64,000 bases of DNA from UBA4744 sp963718995 (GCA_963718995.1 CAVRAP010000018.1:1-64000); one strand, 5' to 3'; positions 9,001 through 18,857 are shown, counted from the first letter of the stretch. Notes: generated from the letters alone by a model not told the origin. Numbers and translations are program-made.

Positions 9001-9969
9001 CTTTTCTGGTGGTGGGACCGGGCGCCGGAATTCAGTTCTTTCCGGACGGTCTTTTCCGGTTCCTCCTTCGGCCGAGAAGAGCTCGCCGATGGCACCGATG
9101 CTCGACATGATCCCGCTCATCTCCAACGGCAGGAATACCTTGGTCGATTGCCCGTCGGCGATGCCCTGCAAAGCTTCCAGGTAGCGAATGGCGATCAAGT
9201 CGGGGGTCGGGTCGCCGGTGTGAATAGCCCCGAATACCCTTTCGATGGCTTGCCCTTCACCTTCTGCCACCGTGAGCTTCTGGTACTTGTCGGCGTCGGC
9301 TACCCGTTTGATGGCTTCGGCTTGACCTTCGGCCTCGAGGATCTGAGCTTCCTTGACACCTTCTGCGCGCAGGATGGCCGACCGCTTCTGACCTTCGGCT
9401 TCCGTTACGACGGCTCGCCGGTCCCGCTCGGCCTTCATCTGGCGGTGCATGGCGTCGGTAACGTCCGGGGGCGGTTCGATCCGCTGAATCTCGACCCGGA
9501 CCACTCGCGTGCCCCACTTGTCGGTGGCATCGTCGAGGATCTCCCGGAGCTTGGCATTGATCAATTCACGGGAGGTGAGTGCCTCGTCCAACTGCAGGTC
9601 ACCAACGACGTTACGAAGGTTGGTTTGTGCCAGCTTGGTGACCGCCAGCACGAAGTTGCTGATGTTGTACTTCAGCTTGACCGGATCGGTGGCTTCGAAG
9701 TAGATAACCGCGTCGACCGTCACGACCACGTTGTCTTTGGTGATGACTTCCTGCGGTGGAACGTCGATCACCTGCTCGCGCATATCCACCTTGAGCAGTC
9801 GCTTGACAAACGGCAGCACCCAGCGGAGGCCGGGATCAACCGTGCGCTGGTACCGGCCCAGGAACTCGATCAAGCCCTTTTCGAAAGGCCGGACGATCCG
9901 AAGCCCGGCCCCGGCAAAGACGATCAGCACAATCGCCAGAATTACAAACAGGATTATTAGTGGTTCCAT
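8998..9969 (-). CDS. SPFH/Band 7 (stomatin/QmcA-like) membrane protein
   Basis: 323 residues: an N-terminal membrane segment (about residues 3-25), then the SPFH/PHB domain starting near VRPFEKGLIEFLGRYQRTVDPG and a long Ala/Glu-rich coiled coil (VVTEAEGQKRSAILRAEGVKEAQ onward). Such proteins form membrane microdomain scaffolds involved in membrane quality control. The NfeD-like gene lies 33 bases upstream on the same strand, the usual SPFH-NfeD pairing. Confidence 0.93.
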   Translation of the reverse strand: MEPLIILFVILAIVLIVFAGAGLRIVRPFEKGLIEFLGRYQRTVDPGLRWVLPFVKRLLKVDMREQVIDVPPQEVITKDNVVVTVDAVIYFEATDPVKLKYNISNFVLAVTKLAQTNLRNVVGDLQLDEALTSRELINAKLREILDDATDKWGTRVVRVEIQRIEPPPDVTDAMHRQMKAERDRRAVVTEAEGQKRSAILRAEGVKEAQILEAEGQAEAIKRVADADKYQKLTVAEGEGQAIERVFGAIHTGDPTPDLIAIRYLEALQGIADGQSTKVFLPLEMSGIMSSIGAIGELFSAEGGTGKDRPERTEFRRPVPPPEK

Positions 9970-10002
9970 TCAGGCCCTCTCTTTCGCGCCGTAAGACAAC
10001 AA

Positions 10003-10449
10003 CTAGGACTTCGGTGCAGTTGCTCTCACTACCAACCGGGTACCGCGCACCTCGGTGATCGTCACCGCCGTTCCCGGTTCGATGACATCTCCGTCGCTGG
10101 TGGCTCGCCACTCCTCCGATTCGACCCGGACCCGGCCGGTGCCGGACACGGGATCGACCAGTTCGAGCACGATCGCCGGCTTGTTCAGATAGCGGTTTGC
10201 TCCGACGCTCTTGGTGTCTTCGATGTCCTGTTTCTTGATGAACCGCTGCAGGTATACGAGGGTGCCGATTGACACCACAAAGAAGGCAACCCATTGCCAT
10301 CCGACCGCTACACCTGCCCACGCCAGGATCCCGGCCACCACACCACCAACCGCAAACGGCAGCAGGAAGAACCCTGCGGTAAAGATCTCGCCAACGGCCA
10401 GCACCACGGCCAACCCTGTCCACAACCAGCGCCAAATATCGTTTTCCAT
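10003..10449 (-). CDS. NfeD family membrane protein
   Basis: 148 residues: hydrophobic N-terminal half with about three membrane segments, then a C-terminal OB-fold-like beta domain (VGANRYLNKPAIVLELVDPVSGTGRVRVES onward) typical of short NfeD proteins that partner SPFH proteins. The ATG at 10449 gives the expected membrane start MENDIWRW; an in-frame extension to 10587 adds an unrelated polar leader and was rejected. Probably co-transcribed with the SPFH gene downstream. Confidence 0.85.
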   Translation of the reverse strand: MENDIWRWLWTGLAVVLAVGEIFTAGFFLLPFAVGGVVAGILAWAGVAVGWQWVAFFVVSIGTLVYLQRFIKKQDIEDTKSVGANRYLNKPAIVLELVDPVSGTGRVRVESEEWRATSDGDVIEPGTAVTITEVRGTRLVVRATAPKS

Positions 10450-10499
10450 AGGGTTGATTATCGCAGATGGAACCGTCAGTCCGTCGGGAATTGAGTTTT

Positions 10500-10570
10500 G
10501 CGACCTGCGGTCGCAGTAGTCAGTTGTCAGTCGGTCGGCCTGCGGCCGTCCTTTCAGTCGCCAGTCGGGG
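10500..10570. repeat. Hairpin plus GTNGTCA heptamers
   Basis: Spacer between the divergent NfeD and thioesterase genes. It holds the hairpin GCGACC-tgc-GGTCGC (10500-10514), two heptamers GTAGTCA GTTGTCA (10516-10529) and degenerate GTCGGTC/CAGTCGCCAGTCG units. It resembles the heptamer tracts at 8966 and 11159. Confidence 0.45.
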
Positions 10571-10622
10571 AAGCTGATGAGTGGCAACCGACCACCGAAG
10601 ACTGTCTTCTATCCTCCTGGGC

Positions 10623-11129
10623 ATGGAACGCACGAGAACCATCACTTGGGAGGACACGAGCGGAAGCCTGGCGGCGGCGGCTTCTCTGACCGGGCTCGAG
10701 TACATGAAAGCCATTGCGGCGGGCGATCTTCCTGCCGCTCCCATCGCCCGGTTGATCGGCATGGAGATGGAGGAGATCGATGTTGGCCTGGCCGTCTTCT
10801 CAGTCGAACCGGCCGAGTATCTCTATAACCCCATTGGGTCGGTGCACGGAGGGGTAGCGGCCACGGTGCTCGATTCGGTGATGGGGTGTGCGATCCACAC
10901 CACGCTCCCGCAAGGTTCGGGCTACTCGACGGTCGAGCTGAGCATCAACTACGTCCGACCGATAACCGCCGAAACGACGCGACTCTTCGGCCGCGGAGAA
11001 GTCGTGCACTCGGGCCGCCGGTTGGCGACAGCTGAGGCGCGTTTGACCGATGCCGATGGCCGCCTGTACGCCCACGGCACCACCACCTGCCTGGTCATGA
11101 AGGTCGGTCCGGGTCAACCCGGCGAGTGA
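10623..11129 (+). CDS. PaaI-like hotdog-fold thioesterase
   Basis: 168 residues with the hotdog core: NPIGSVHGGVAATVLDSVMGCA on the central helix, then STVELSINYVRPITAETTRL and GRRLATAEARLTDADGRLYAHGTTTC. These are the signatures of acyl-CoA thioesterases of the PaaI/YbgC group. The substrate cannot be read from the sequence. I chose ATG 10623 because the family usually begins at the ERTRTITWED segment; an upstream GTG at 10581 is possible. No strong ribosome site precedes either start. Confidence 0.85.
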   Translation: MERTRTITWEDTSGSLAAAASLTGLEYMKAIAAGDLPAAPIARLIGMEMEEIDVGLAVFSVEPAEYLYNPIGSVHGGVAATVLDSVMGCAIHTTLPQGSGYSTVELSINYVRPITAETTRLFGRGEVVHSGRRLATAEARLTDADGRLYAHGTTTCLVMKVGPGQPGE

Positions 11130-11158
11130 TCCGAGTCCCAAGTCTCTCGTTACCATCT

Positions 11159-11172
11159 CTGATAGCTGATAG
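11159..11172. repeat. Two tandem CTGATAG heptamers
   Basis: Perfect head-to-tail pair in the convergent spacer between the thioesterase and clpB. Part of the heptamer family seen at 8966-9000 and 10516-10529. Confidence 0.45.
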
Positions 11173-11181
11173 CTCGGCGGG

Positions 11182-13759
11182 TTAGGCGGCCTGGAAAACC
11201 AAACCGCCCTCACCCACGTCCGCTTCCACGGCGTCGTCCTCCCGGAAGGTTCCATCCAGGATCTGCAACGCCAGCTTGTCGGCGATTTCGGTTTGGATGA
11301 GTCGTTTGAGCGGTCGAGCACCATAGGCCGGGTCGTAGCCTTCGGTTGCCAGCCAGTCCTTGGCGTCGTCCGTCAAGGAGAGGCTGATCCGGCGGCCGGC
11401 CAGGCGAGCGAGCACATGGGCGAGTTGGATGTCGACGATCTGGCGGAGGTCCTCCCGGGTGAGCCGGTGGAACACGATCACTTCGTCGACCCGGTTCAGG
11501 AACTCGGGGCGGAAGTGGGACTGCACCACGGCCATGACGTGTGTCCGGATCTGCTCGTCGCTGCTGGTCGCTTCGATGTGTTGTGATCCCAGGTTGGAAG
11601 TCATGATCAGGACGGTGTTGGAAAAATCGACGCTTCTTCCCTGACCGTCGGTCAGGCGGCCGTCGTCCATGACCTGGAGTAACACGTTGAACACGTCGGC
11701 GTGCGCTTTCTCGATCTCATCGAGGAGGATCACCGAGTAAGGACGTCGGCGGATTGCCTCGGTGAGCTGCCCACCCTCGTCGTAGCCGACGTAACCGGGA
11801 GGTGCACCTATGAGCCTGGAGACGCTGTGTTTCTCCATGTACTCGGACATGTCGATACGCACCATGGCCCGCTCATCATCGAACATGAACCACGCCAGGG
11901 CCCTGGCCAGCTCCGTCTTTCCAACCCCGGTTGGACCGAGGAAAATGAAGGACCCGATGGGTCGCTGCGGGTCAGACAAGCCTGCTCGACTGCGACGGAT
12001 GGCGTTGGCGACGGCGGTAACTGCGGCGTCCTGGCCGACGACTCGCCGGTGCAGGTGGTCTTCGAGCCGGATCAGTTTCTCGACTTCGCCTTCCATCAAG
12101 CGTGCAACGGGGACTCCCGTCCAACGGCTGACCACTTCGGCGACGTCCTCTTCGTCGACCTCTTCCTTCAACATCTTCTTGTTGGCCTGCAGTTCCTCGA
12201 GCCCCTGCTGCCGCTCGGCGAGGCTCCGCTCCAGGTCGGGGAGGGTCCCGTAGGTGATTTCTGCGGCCCGCTCCAGGTCTCCGCTCCGCTCGCGCGCGCT
12301 CGGCCTCGGCCCTGGCCTCTTCGGTCTGTTGTTTGATGCTGCGGATCCGACCGATCTCTTCCTTTTCGAGGTTCCAGTGGGCCTGGAGCCCATGCGACTC
12401 CTCCTGCACGTCGGCCAGTTCCTGTTCGAGGGCGGCCAGCCGTTCCTTGGAAGCGTCATCGGTCTCTTTTGTCAGTGCGGCCCGCTCGATTTCCAACTGC
12501 TTGATGCGCCGCTCCAGCTCATCGATTTCCTCAGGCATGGAGTCGATTTCGATACGCAGCCGCGAGGCCGATTCGTCGATCAAGTCGATGGCTTTGTCCG
12601 GCAAGAACCGACCGGTGATGTACCTGTCGGAGAGAACGGCCGCCGCAACGAGGGCCGAGTCGGTGATGCGGACCCCGTGGTGCACCTCGTAACGCTCTTT
12701 GAGCCCGCGCAGTATTCCGATCGAATCTTCAACGCTCGGGGGGTTGACGACCACCGGCTGGAATCGTCGCTCGAGAGCGGCATCCTTTTCGATGTGTTTG
12801 CGATATTCGTCGAGGGTCGTTGCGCCGATCATGCGCAATTCGCCCCGGGCCAGCATGGGCTTGAGCATGTTGGATGCGTCCATCGCGCCCTCGGCGGCAC
12901 CGGCTCCGACGATCGTGTGCAGCTCATCGAGGAACGTGATGATCCGGCCCTCCGATGCCTTGATCTCGGCCAGTACGGCTTTGAGGCGTTCCTCAAACTC
13001 ACCCCGGTACTTGGCGCCGGCCACCATGGCGCTGAGATCGAGCGCCACGATCCGTTTGTTCTTGAGGCCCTCAGGGACGTCGCCGTTCCCGATTCTTTGG
13101 GCAAGTCCTTCAACGATGGCCGTCTTTCCAACGCCCGGCTCGCCGATGAGGACCGGGTTGTTCTTGGTCCGTCGTGAGAGCACCTGGATGACTCGCCTGA
13201 TCTCGTCGTCCCGACCGATGACTGGGTCGAGCTTCTGCTGGCGAGCCATTTCGGTCAGGTCCCGTCCGTATTGTTCGAGAGCTTCGAAGGTGGCTTCGGG
13301 GTCCTGACTGGTCACCCGCTGGTTCCCCCGGATCTCGGTCAGGGCCTCCAACATGGCCTGGAGGACCGCCCCCCGGGAACGCAGGATCTCTCCGGTCGGG
13401 CTCTTCGATGCAGCCAGGGCCAGGAGGAGGTGCTCAACGGATAGGTAGTCATCACGCATGTCCGTCCGTCGCGACTCGGCGGACTCGAAGACTTCGAGGA
13501 GGCTCTTGGAGATCGACACCTCGCCTCCGTAGACCTTGGGAAGACGTTCGAGTTCCTCTTCGATGTCCTTACGTACGTCGGGAGCCTGAATATCCAGCTT
13601 GGCCAGGAGCGGATACGTGATGCCGTCGGTTTGGTCGAGGAGACCGAGGAGCAGATGGGCGGGTTCGACATACTGATGGTGGTGCGCTCCGGCGAGTTCC
13701 TGGGCGCGTACCATCGCCTGTTGTGATCGGTGGGTGAATCTGTTGAAATCGATGGCCAT
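11182..13759 (-). CDS. clpB: ATP-dependent disaggregase ClpB, one frameshift
   Basis: Hsp100 disaggregase that works with DnaK. The N-domain repeats begin MAIDFNRFTHRSQQAM; nucleotide domain 1 has GEPGVGKTAIVEG, followed by the coiled-coil M domain, and domain 2 has GPTGVGKTELARAL and ends in KRLIQTEIADKLALQIL. The frame changes near 12285-12300, in a GCGCGCGC run inside the M domain, just before GDLERAAEI. Joined, the product is about 858 residues, normal for ClpB, so I treat it as one gene with a probable base error. AGGAG precedes the ATG at 13759. It lies 8 kb from the dnaK cluster. Confidence 0.93.
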
Positions 13760-13856
13760 GACGTTTGCTCCTGTAAGGTCTTCTCAGACAACCCGTATCG
13801 TAGTCAACTCATTCCAAGAAATCTAAGTCTTAGTTTATCAGATTAAGGAGTTGGTC

Positions 13857-14351
13857 ATGGAGTCCAAAACCCCGGCCGAGTCGCTGACGACGATGGCTCA
13901 GGTGATGCAGATCACCGACGCCAACACGGCCGGTTTTGTCCATGGTGGTTCGATCATGAAGCTCGTTGACTCGGCCGCGGGTGTAGCTGCCATGCGCCAC
14001 GCCCAACGAAGGGTAGTGACGGTCCAGGTCGACTCCCTCACGTTCCATGCGCCCGTACACATCGGCGATGTGCTGAGCTTGACGGCCTGCGTGACCCAGG
14101 CCTGGAACACGTCCATGGAGATTGAAGTCACGGTTTATCGGGAGGACCCGGTATCGGGAGATACCGACCACACCACCACCGCCTACCTCACCATGGTCGG
14201 GCTCGACGAGCACGGGCGCCCGGTCGCCGTTCCGGGGGTGGCGACCGAGACCGTTGCAGAGGAACGTCGCCAGCGGGAGGCCGAAACGCGCCGCCAGGCC
14301 GAGAATCCAACTGCGTCAGGATCTCGAGACCGGATGAAGCGGTGCTTCTAG
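13857..14351 (+). CDS. Acyl-CoA thioesterase, hotdog fold (YciA-like)
   Basis: 164 residues. The motif ANTAGFVHGGSIMKLVDSAAGVAAMRH followed by VTVQVDSLTFHAPVHIGDVLSL is characteristic of cytosolic acyl-CoA hydrolases. The C-terminus is an extended Arg/Glu tail. AAGGAG (13845-13850) sits 6 bases before ATG 13857; an upstream TTG lies against that site and was rejected. Divergent from clpB, sharing about 97 bases of promoter region. Its stop codon overlaps that of the convergent hypothetical gene. Confidence 0.88.
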   Translation: MESKTPAESLTTMAQVMQITDANTAGFVHGGSIMKLVDSAAGVAAMRHAQRRVVTVQVDSLTFHAPVHIGDVLSLTACVTQAWNTSMEIEVTVYREDPVSGDTDHTTTAYLTMVGLDEHGRPVAVPGVATETVAEERRQREAETRRQAENPTASGSRDRMKRCF

Positions 14352-14731
14352 AGAACGGTTGAGAGTCTCCGGTTGATGGCGTCGAGGATGGCTTTGACGG
14401 TGGCTGCCGACGCATCGTGGTCCCCGACCAGGGCGCTGCCGACGAGCGACTCGCCGGTCTCGGTGAGGCTGACCTGCGCGAGCGCGACCTGCACGACACC
14501 GAGGTCCTGGGTGGCGACTGCCTCGAGGTCAAGGTGGATGCGGCCCTCCGTGACCTTCTCGACCGCGTTGAGTGTCGCTTCGCCGACCAGGCGGGCCCGA
14601 TGTTCGGGGCCGGCGGACCCGATCGCTTCGCCGGAGAATGTGGTTTCACCCCACTCCAGGGTGATCATCACCCGGGCATCGTCGCCTTCCACGCTTTCCG
14701 AGATTCGAATAATCGCCGGTCGTTCAGTCAT
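14348..14731 (-). CDS. Conserved hypothetical protein
   Basis: 127 residues, acidic and soluble, with no membrane segment or recognised motif. It begins MTERPAIIRISESVEGDDARV and alternates beta-like hydrophobic stretches (MITLEWGETTFSGEAIG) with a C-terminal helix (ATVKAILDAINRRLSTVL). The start at 14731 is chosen as the first ATG outside the upstream AAA gene; no clear ribosome site is seen. It is downstream of the AAA ATPase on the same strand and may be co-transcribed. Confidence 0.55.
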   Translation of the reverse strand: MTERPAIIRISESVEGDDARVMITLEWGETTFSGEAIGSAGPEHRARLVGEATLNAVEKVTEGRIHLDLEAVATQDLGVVQVALAQVSLTETGESLVGSALVGDHDASAATVKAILDAINRRLSTVL

Positions 14732-14763
14732 GGACGGAGGATAGCCGTCCGGTTCATCGGCTC

Positions 14764-16234
14764 CTAGGCAAAAACTGCTCGACCATCGGCCCACGCCCGG
14801 AGAGAGGCCACGTCCTCCCGCCGAGACACAGAGAGGGGCACGGTGGCCGCCAGTTCCTCCATCAAGCTGGCGGTGGTCAGGTCTCCTTCGTCGGCCAGCG
14901 CCCGGTAGAGCGCTCCAACGACGACAGTCTCCAATTCGGCTCCAGAGAAGCCTTCCGATCCTGCCACCAATGGTGCAAGATCGAATTGGTCGGGGTCCTG
15001 CCCACGCTTGGCGAGATGGATCGCGAAGATATCGGCCCGCTCGTCGGTCCCGGGCAGGTCGACGAAGAAGATCTCATCGAACCGGCCCCGCCGGAGCAAC
15101 TCCGGCGGCAAAGCCGACACGTCGTTGGCGGTCGCCACCATGAAGACATCGCCGGAACGTTCCTGCATCCAGCGCAGGAAGGTGCCCAGCAGTCGCCTGC
15201 TGACCCCACCGTCGCCATCGCCGGAAGACGCCAAACCCTTCTCGATCTCATCGATCCACAACACCGCAGGTGCCATAGCTCCAACAGTCGAGAGGGCTGC
15301 AGTGAGTCGTTGCTCGGATTCGCCGATGTACTTGCTGTAGAGACGGGATGGATCCAGCAGAACCAGAGGCAACCCCCACGTGTGGGCCAGTGTCTTGGCT
15401 ACGAGGGATTTGCCACAGCCGGGGACCCCGGTGAGCAGGACCCCCCGGGGCGGGTCGAGACCCGGCAGCGAGTCATCGGAGAGCATCACCCGGCGGCGCA
15501 GCCGCAGCCAGGACTTCAGACCGTGCAGTCCGCCGATGGTGTCCAGCGTGCCGACGTCGGCTTCCACGAGTTCGAGGATGCCGTCAGCATTGAGCAGTTC
15601 GGCCTTGGCGGTGCGAAGGGCCGGTATGTCGGCAGGTGATATCTGGCCGTCGCGGAGGGCTTCTCGCTGAACCAATCGTTCAGCCTCCGTGATGGTGAGT
15701 CCGAGCAGGGCGTCGACCATCTGATCGATCTCCCTGGCGTTCACAACTACCGGGAACGACCGGGCAGCGAAGGTCTCGAGGGTTCTCTTGACCAGCGCCG
15801 CCAGTTCGGCCCGGTCGGGTGGCTTGAGCGACCACTGATGGGCCAGGCTTGCGATTTCCGGGGGCACCTCGTTGCGGGGCCCCGTGAGCACCAGAGTCTG
15901 GCCTCGTCTGGCTCGCTGAGCCACTTCCTTGATGCGCCGGATGATGATGGAGTCGGAAAGAAGCGGATGAATGTCCGCGAACACGAACACGCCGGGGCCG
16001 GATAGGTCGCCGACAAACTCGAGCGCCACGTGGGGGTCAATGGTCTGGTATTGCGCGTGGTGACCATCTTTGGCCAGGCCGCGAGTCGCCGACCACGTCC
16101 AAACGGGTAGGTCGAATCGGTCGCGCAGCCTGGCGGATGATGTCGAGCAGGCGTTGCTCTTCCTGGGCCTCCACCAGCAGCAGCGGGTATTGCGAGGCGA
16201 GGAGCACCGCCAGATCGTTGGTGTTGTCCATCAC
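14764..16234 (-). CDS. AAA family ATPase (Ycf46-like), one frameshift
   Basis: The product joins an N-terminal segment (MDNTNDLAVLLASQYPLLLVEAQEE) to a C-terminal AAA module. Walker A is GVPGCGKSLVAKTLA, Walker B VLWIDEIEKG, with an arginine-finger region LRRGRFDEIF. No protease motif follows, so it is not FtsH; Ycf46-type AAA proteins match this layout. The frames join near 16095-16110: the other frame supplies FDLPVWTWSATRGLAKDG between the two parts. One extra base there explains the break. The start is ATG 16231 or the adjoining GTG 16234. Confidence 0.82.
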
Positions 16235-16358
16235 GAGTGGTTATCGGAACGGTGGGGAGGGGTACTTAGGAGTCTTGTTCGAGCTTGCGTGAGTAATCCG
16301 CACATGTCGCGAGTACGTCACGCCGGAATCGGATGGGTGTCGATGCCACAATGGAGCC

Positions 16359-16775
16359 ATGATGCCCCGGTACGAGGTACTTTCCCACACTGCCGACACG
16401 GGCGTTGTCGTGCACGCCGCCACGATGACGGCGCTGTTCGAGCATGCCGCCTTTGCCATGTTCGACCTGATGTTCGGGATTGGTGACCTGCGGGGTGTTG
16501 ACCGGGTCGAGATCGAAGTCGCGGCGACCACCGTCGAGGAACTGCTGGTCGATTGGCTGAGCACGCTCCTCTTTGAAGCTGAGACGCGAGACCTGGCGTT
16601 GTGTTCGTTCGGGATAGACACGCTGGGCGAGGGACGCCTATCCGGTTGGGCGGTCGGGGTTCCGGTTGCGCCGGTGGAGCTCATCGGGCCGCCCGTCAAG
16701 GCCGTCACCTATCACGACCTCTCCGTAGTTCAATTGGCGAGAGGGTGGTCGGCCCGGGTTCTGTTCGACGTTTGA
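16359..16775 (+). CDS. Archease family protein
   Basis: 138 residues beginning MMPRYEVLSHTADTGVVVHA, the archease signature, and ending in VTYHDLSVVQ with a terminal LFDV. Archease activates the RNA ligase RtcB by helping form the ligase-guanylate adduct. GGAG lies just before the start. The probable partner rtcB begins 590 bases downstream with only mscL between, which supports a functional RNA-ligation pair. Confidence 0.9.
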   Translation: MMPRYEVLSHTADTGVVVHAATMTALFEHAAFAMFDLMFGIGDLRGVDRVEIEVAATTVEELLVDWLSTLLFEAETRDLALCSFGIDTLGEGRLSGWAVGVPVAPVELIGPPVKAVTYHDLSVVQLARGWSARVLFDV

Positions 16776-16812
16776 TCTGGCGCGGAACTTGTGCGAGGCT
16801 GCGGGGTCGAAT

Positions 16813-16842
16813 CACCGGGAAGCTGAAAGCGGCTTCCCGGTG
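16813..16842 (+). terminator. Terminator-like hairpin between archease and mscL
   Basis: Perfect 11-bp stem CACCGGGAAGC / GCTTCCCGGTG with an 8-base loop, followed by TTGTGTGT. Confidence 0.65.
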
Positions 16843-16923
16843 TTGTGTGTCCGGAAGTCATGGGCGCGCCTATTCACCGTAACTATCAGTCCCTGGAAAA
16901 CCGGGCGTATGAAGGGAGAGCGT

Positions 16924-17304
16924 GTGCTCCAAGAGTTCAAGGATTTCATCAGCAAAGGCAGCTTGATTGACATTGCCGTCGGCTTTGTCATGGGCGTTGC
17001 GTTTGCATCAGTTGTGTCGACCTTTGTCGGCAGGATCGTCAATCCGCTCATCGGAATGATCTTCAATGTGTCGAGTCTCGACACCTCACTCACCTTCGGG
17101 ACGATTGACGAAGCGACCGGCCTGGCGGCCGGAAGTGTTGGAGCCTTCTTGGGCTCCCTGCTCAACTTCGTGATCGTTGGATTCGTCATGTTCATGGTCG
17201 TGCGGGCCTACAACAAGATGAAGGCCGCCGAGGCGGAAGCTCCGGCCGAGCCGGGCGACGACATTGTTCTCCTCACGGAGATCCGGGACTCGCTCAAGCG
17301 ATAG
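16924..17304 (+). CDS. mscL: Large-conductance mechanosensitive channel
   Basis: 126 residues that open in response to membrane tension and release solutes on hypo-osmotic shock. The N-terminal amphipathic helix LQEFKDFISKGSLIDIAVGF leads into TM1 (VMGVAFASVVSTFVGRIVNP), then a periplasmic loop and TM2 (SLLNFVIVGFVMFMVVRAYN), with a cytoplasmic helix at the end. The GTG at 16924 has a strong AAGGGAGAG site just upstream and gives the family's normal N-terminus; longer in-frame starts were rejected. Confidence 0.95.
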   Translation: MLQEFKDFISKGSLIDIAVGFVMGVAFASVVSTFVGRIVNPLIGMIFNVSSLDTSLTFGTIDEATGLAAGSVGAFLGSLLNFVIVGFVMFMVVRAYNKMKAAEAEAPAEPGDDIVLLTEIRDSLKR

Positions 17305-17316
17305 TTCTCGCACAAT

Positions 17317-17355
17317 ACGCGTGAAGGGCCGGCCTGCGGGCCGGCCCTGGCGCGT
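17317..17355. terminator. Strong GC-rich hairpin after mscL
   Basis: Core perfect stem AGGGCCGGCC / GGCCGGCCCT with TCGC-like loop tgcg (17325-17348), extended by outer ACGCG / CGCGT arms across small mismatches. It lies between the mscL stop and the rtcB start. Confidence 0.7.
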
Positions 17356-17367
17356 ACAGTTGGACTG

Positions 17368-18795
17368 ATGGAGCTGCGCCGGATCGCTGAGTGCGTGTGG
17401 GAGATCCCCCGCCGCAGAGGGATGCTGGTCCCCGGGCGCATCTTTGCCTCCGAGTCATTGATGGTGAAAGCCGAAGAAGACCGGGCGGTCCTGCAGGTCG
17501 AGAACGTTGCCCACCTGCCGGGGATTGTCGGGGCCTCGATGGCGATGCCCGACATCCACTGGGGATACGGCTTCCCGATCGGCGGGGTGGCGGCAACCGA
17601 CGTCGACACCGGTGGCGTGGTCTCACCGGGTGGGGTGGGGTTCGACATCTGCTGTGGTGTGCGTCTGCTGGGCTCGGCGTACACCGAGGAGGACTTCAAC
17701 AGGCCGACGCGGCGACGTGATGAACGAACTCGACCGGCGCATCCCGCGCGGGCTGGGAAAAGGGTCGATCGCCAACGCGGAGTTTGCTCAAGGGCGTCTT
17801 GCGGGAGGGAGCCCGGGCCGTTCGCAGCGCCGGGTTTGGATGGGACTCCGACCTCGATCGTTGTGAAGAGCGGGGGACCTCACGCGGGGCGCAACCCGAA
17901 TACGTCGGGGAGCGAGCCCTCCAGCGGGGCGCCGGGCAGCTGGGATCGCTGGGCGCCGGAAATCACTTCCTCGAGGTGCAGGTGGTCGACTCGGTCCACG
18001 ATGAGCGGGCCGCCCGCGCCTTCGGCCTCGCCGAGGGCATGGTGTGCGTCATGATCCATTGCGGGAGCCGGGGTCTCGGGCATCAAACCTGTACCGATGA
18101 GCTCAAGCTGATGGGCACGGCGATGCAGAGGTACGGGATTGAAGTTCCCGATCGGCAGTTGGCTTCCGTTCCGGTTGACTCACCCGAAGGCGAGCACTAC
18201 CTCGGCGCCATGGCCGCCTCGGCCAACTTCGCCTGGGCCAATCGCCATGTGCTGGCCCACGAGGCACGGCAAGCGTTTGCCGCTAGCCTTCGGGACATCG
18301 CCCGAGCGCACCGGCATGCAGCTCATCTACGACGTTGCCCACAATTTGGCCAAGATCGAACCCCATGTGGTCGAGGGCCAAACCCGCCGCCTGTGTGTGC
18401 ACCGCAAAGGCGCGACCCGGGCCTTGGGGCCCGGTCATCCCGAACTCCCCGAGGACCTCCGGCCGATCGGCCAGCCGGTATTGATCCCGGGCAGCATGGG
18501 AACCGCTTCCTGGGTGTTGGTTGGAGCGGCGGGAAACCCCGCCTTCGCTTCAGCAGCTCACGGAGCGGGCCGCCTGATGAGCCGCAAGAAAGCCAAGCAG
18601 CGCGAGACCGGCTACGAGGTTCGCCGGGATCTCGAGACAAGCGGAATATCCGTACGTCCCGGTTCGGTCAGGCTACTCGCTGAGGAGGCCCCGTACGCTT
18701 ACAAGGATGTCGACGAGGTTGTCGATGCCTGCGCCCGGGCAGGGCTGGCGAACCGGGTGGCCCGCTTGCGCCCCCTCGGCGTCGTCAAAGGCTGA
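17368..18795 (+). CDS. rtcB: RNA-splicing ligase RtcB, interrupted by about three frameshifts
   Basis: RtcB joins 2',3'-cyclic phosphate and 5'-OH RNA ends using GTP and Mn2+. Conserved pieces occur in order but in three frames: MPDIHWGYGFPIGGVAATD and SPGGVGFDICCGVRLL in the first; NELDRRIPRGLGKGSIANAE in the second (from about 17710); the GAGNHFLEVQVVD, MIHCGSRGLGHQ and ASANFAWANRH segments in the third (from about 17780); then QLIYDVAHNLAKIEPH, LIPGSMGTASWVLVG and HGAGRLMSR back in the first (from about 18290). Reassembled length is about 475 residues, normal for RtcB. Either repeated base errors or a decaying gene. Confidence 0.85.
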
Positions 18796-18798
18796 ACA

Positions 18799-18857
18799 AG
18801 ACCGTTTTGGCGCCTAACTTGCCTGAATATCGAGCAAGTTAGGCGCCAAAACGGTCT
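18799..18857. repeat. Dispersed palindrome, copy A (24-bp arms)
   Basis: Perfect 24-bp inverted repeat with an 11-base loop. Arms are 18799-18822 and 18834-18857; the outer part reads AGACCGTTTTGGCGCC. It fills the convergent spacer between rtcB (stop 18793-18795) and the methyltransferase (stop 18856-18858). Related copies are at 27035, 33632 and 37957. Likely acts as a bidirectional terminator. Confidence 0.8.

Noticed and set aside
13760..13856. HspR (HAIR) operator before clpB
   Set aside because: CTTAGTTTATCAGATTAAG is only partly palindromic and does not match CTTGAGT-N7-ACTCAAG in sequence or spacing.
16718..16780. tRNA-like stretch (CCGTAGTTCAATTGGC, then GGTCGG)
   Set aside because: It encodes conserved C-terminal archease residues, and no acceptor stem or anticodon arm can be formed.
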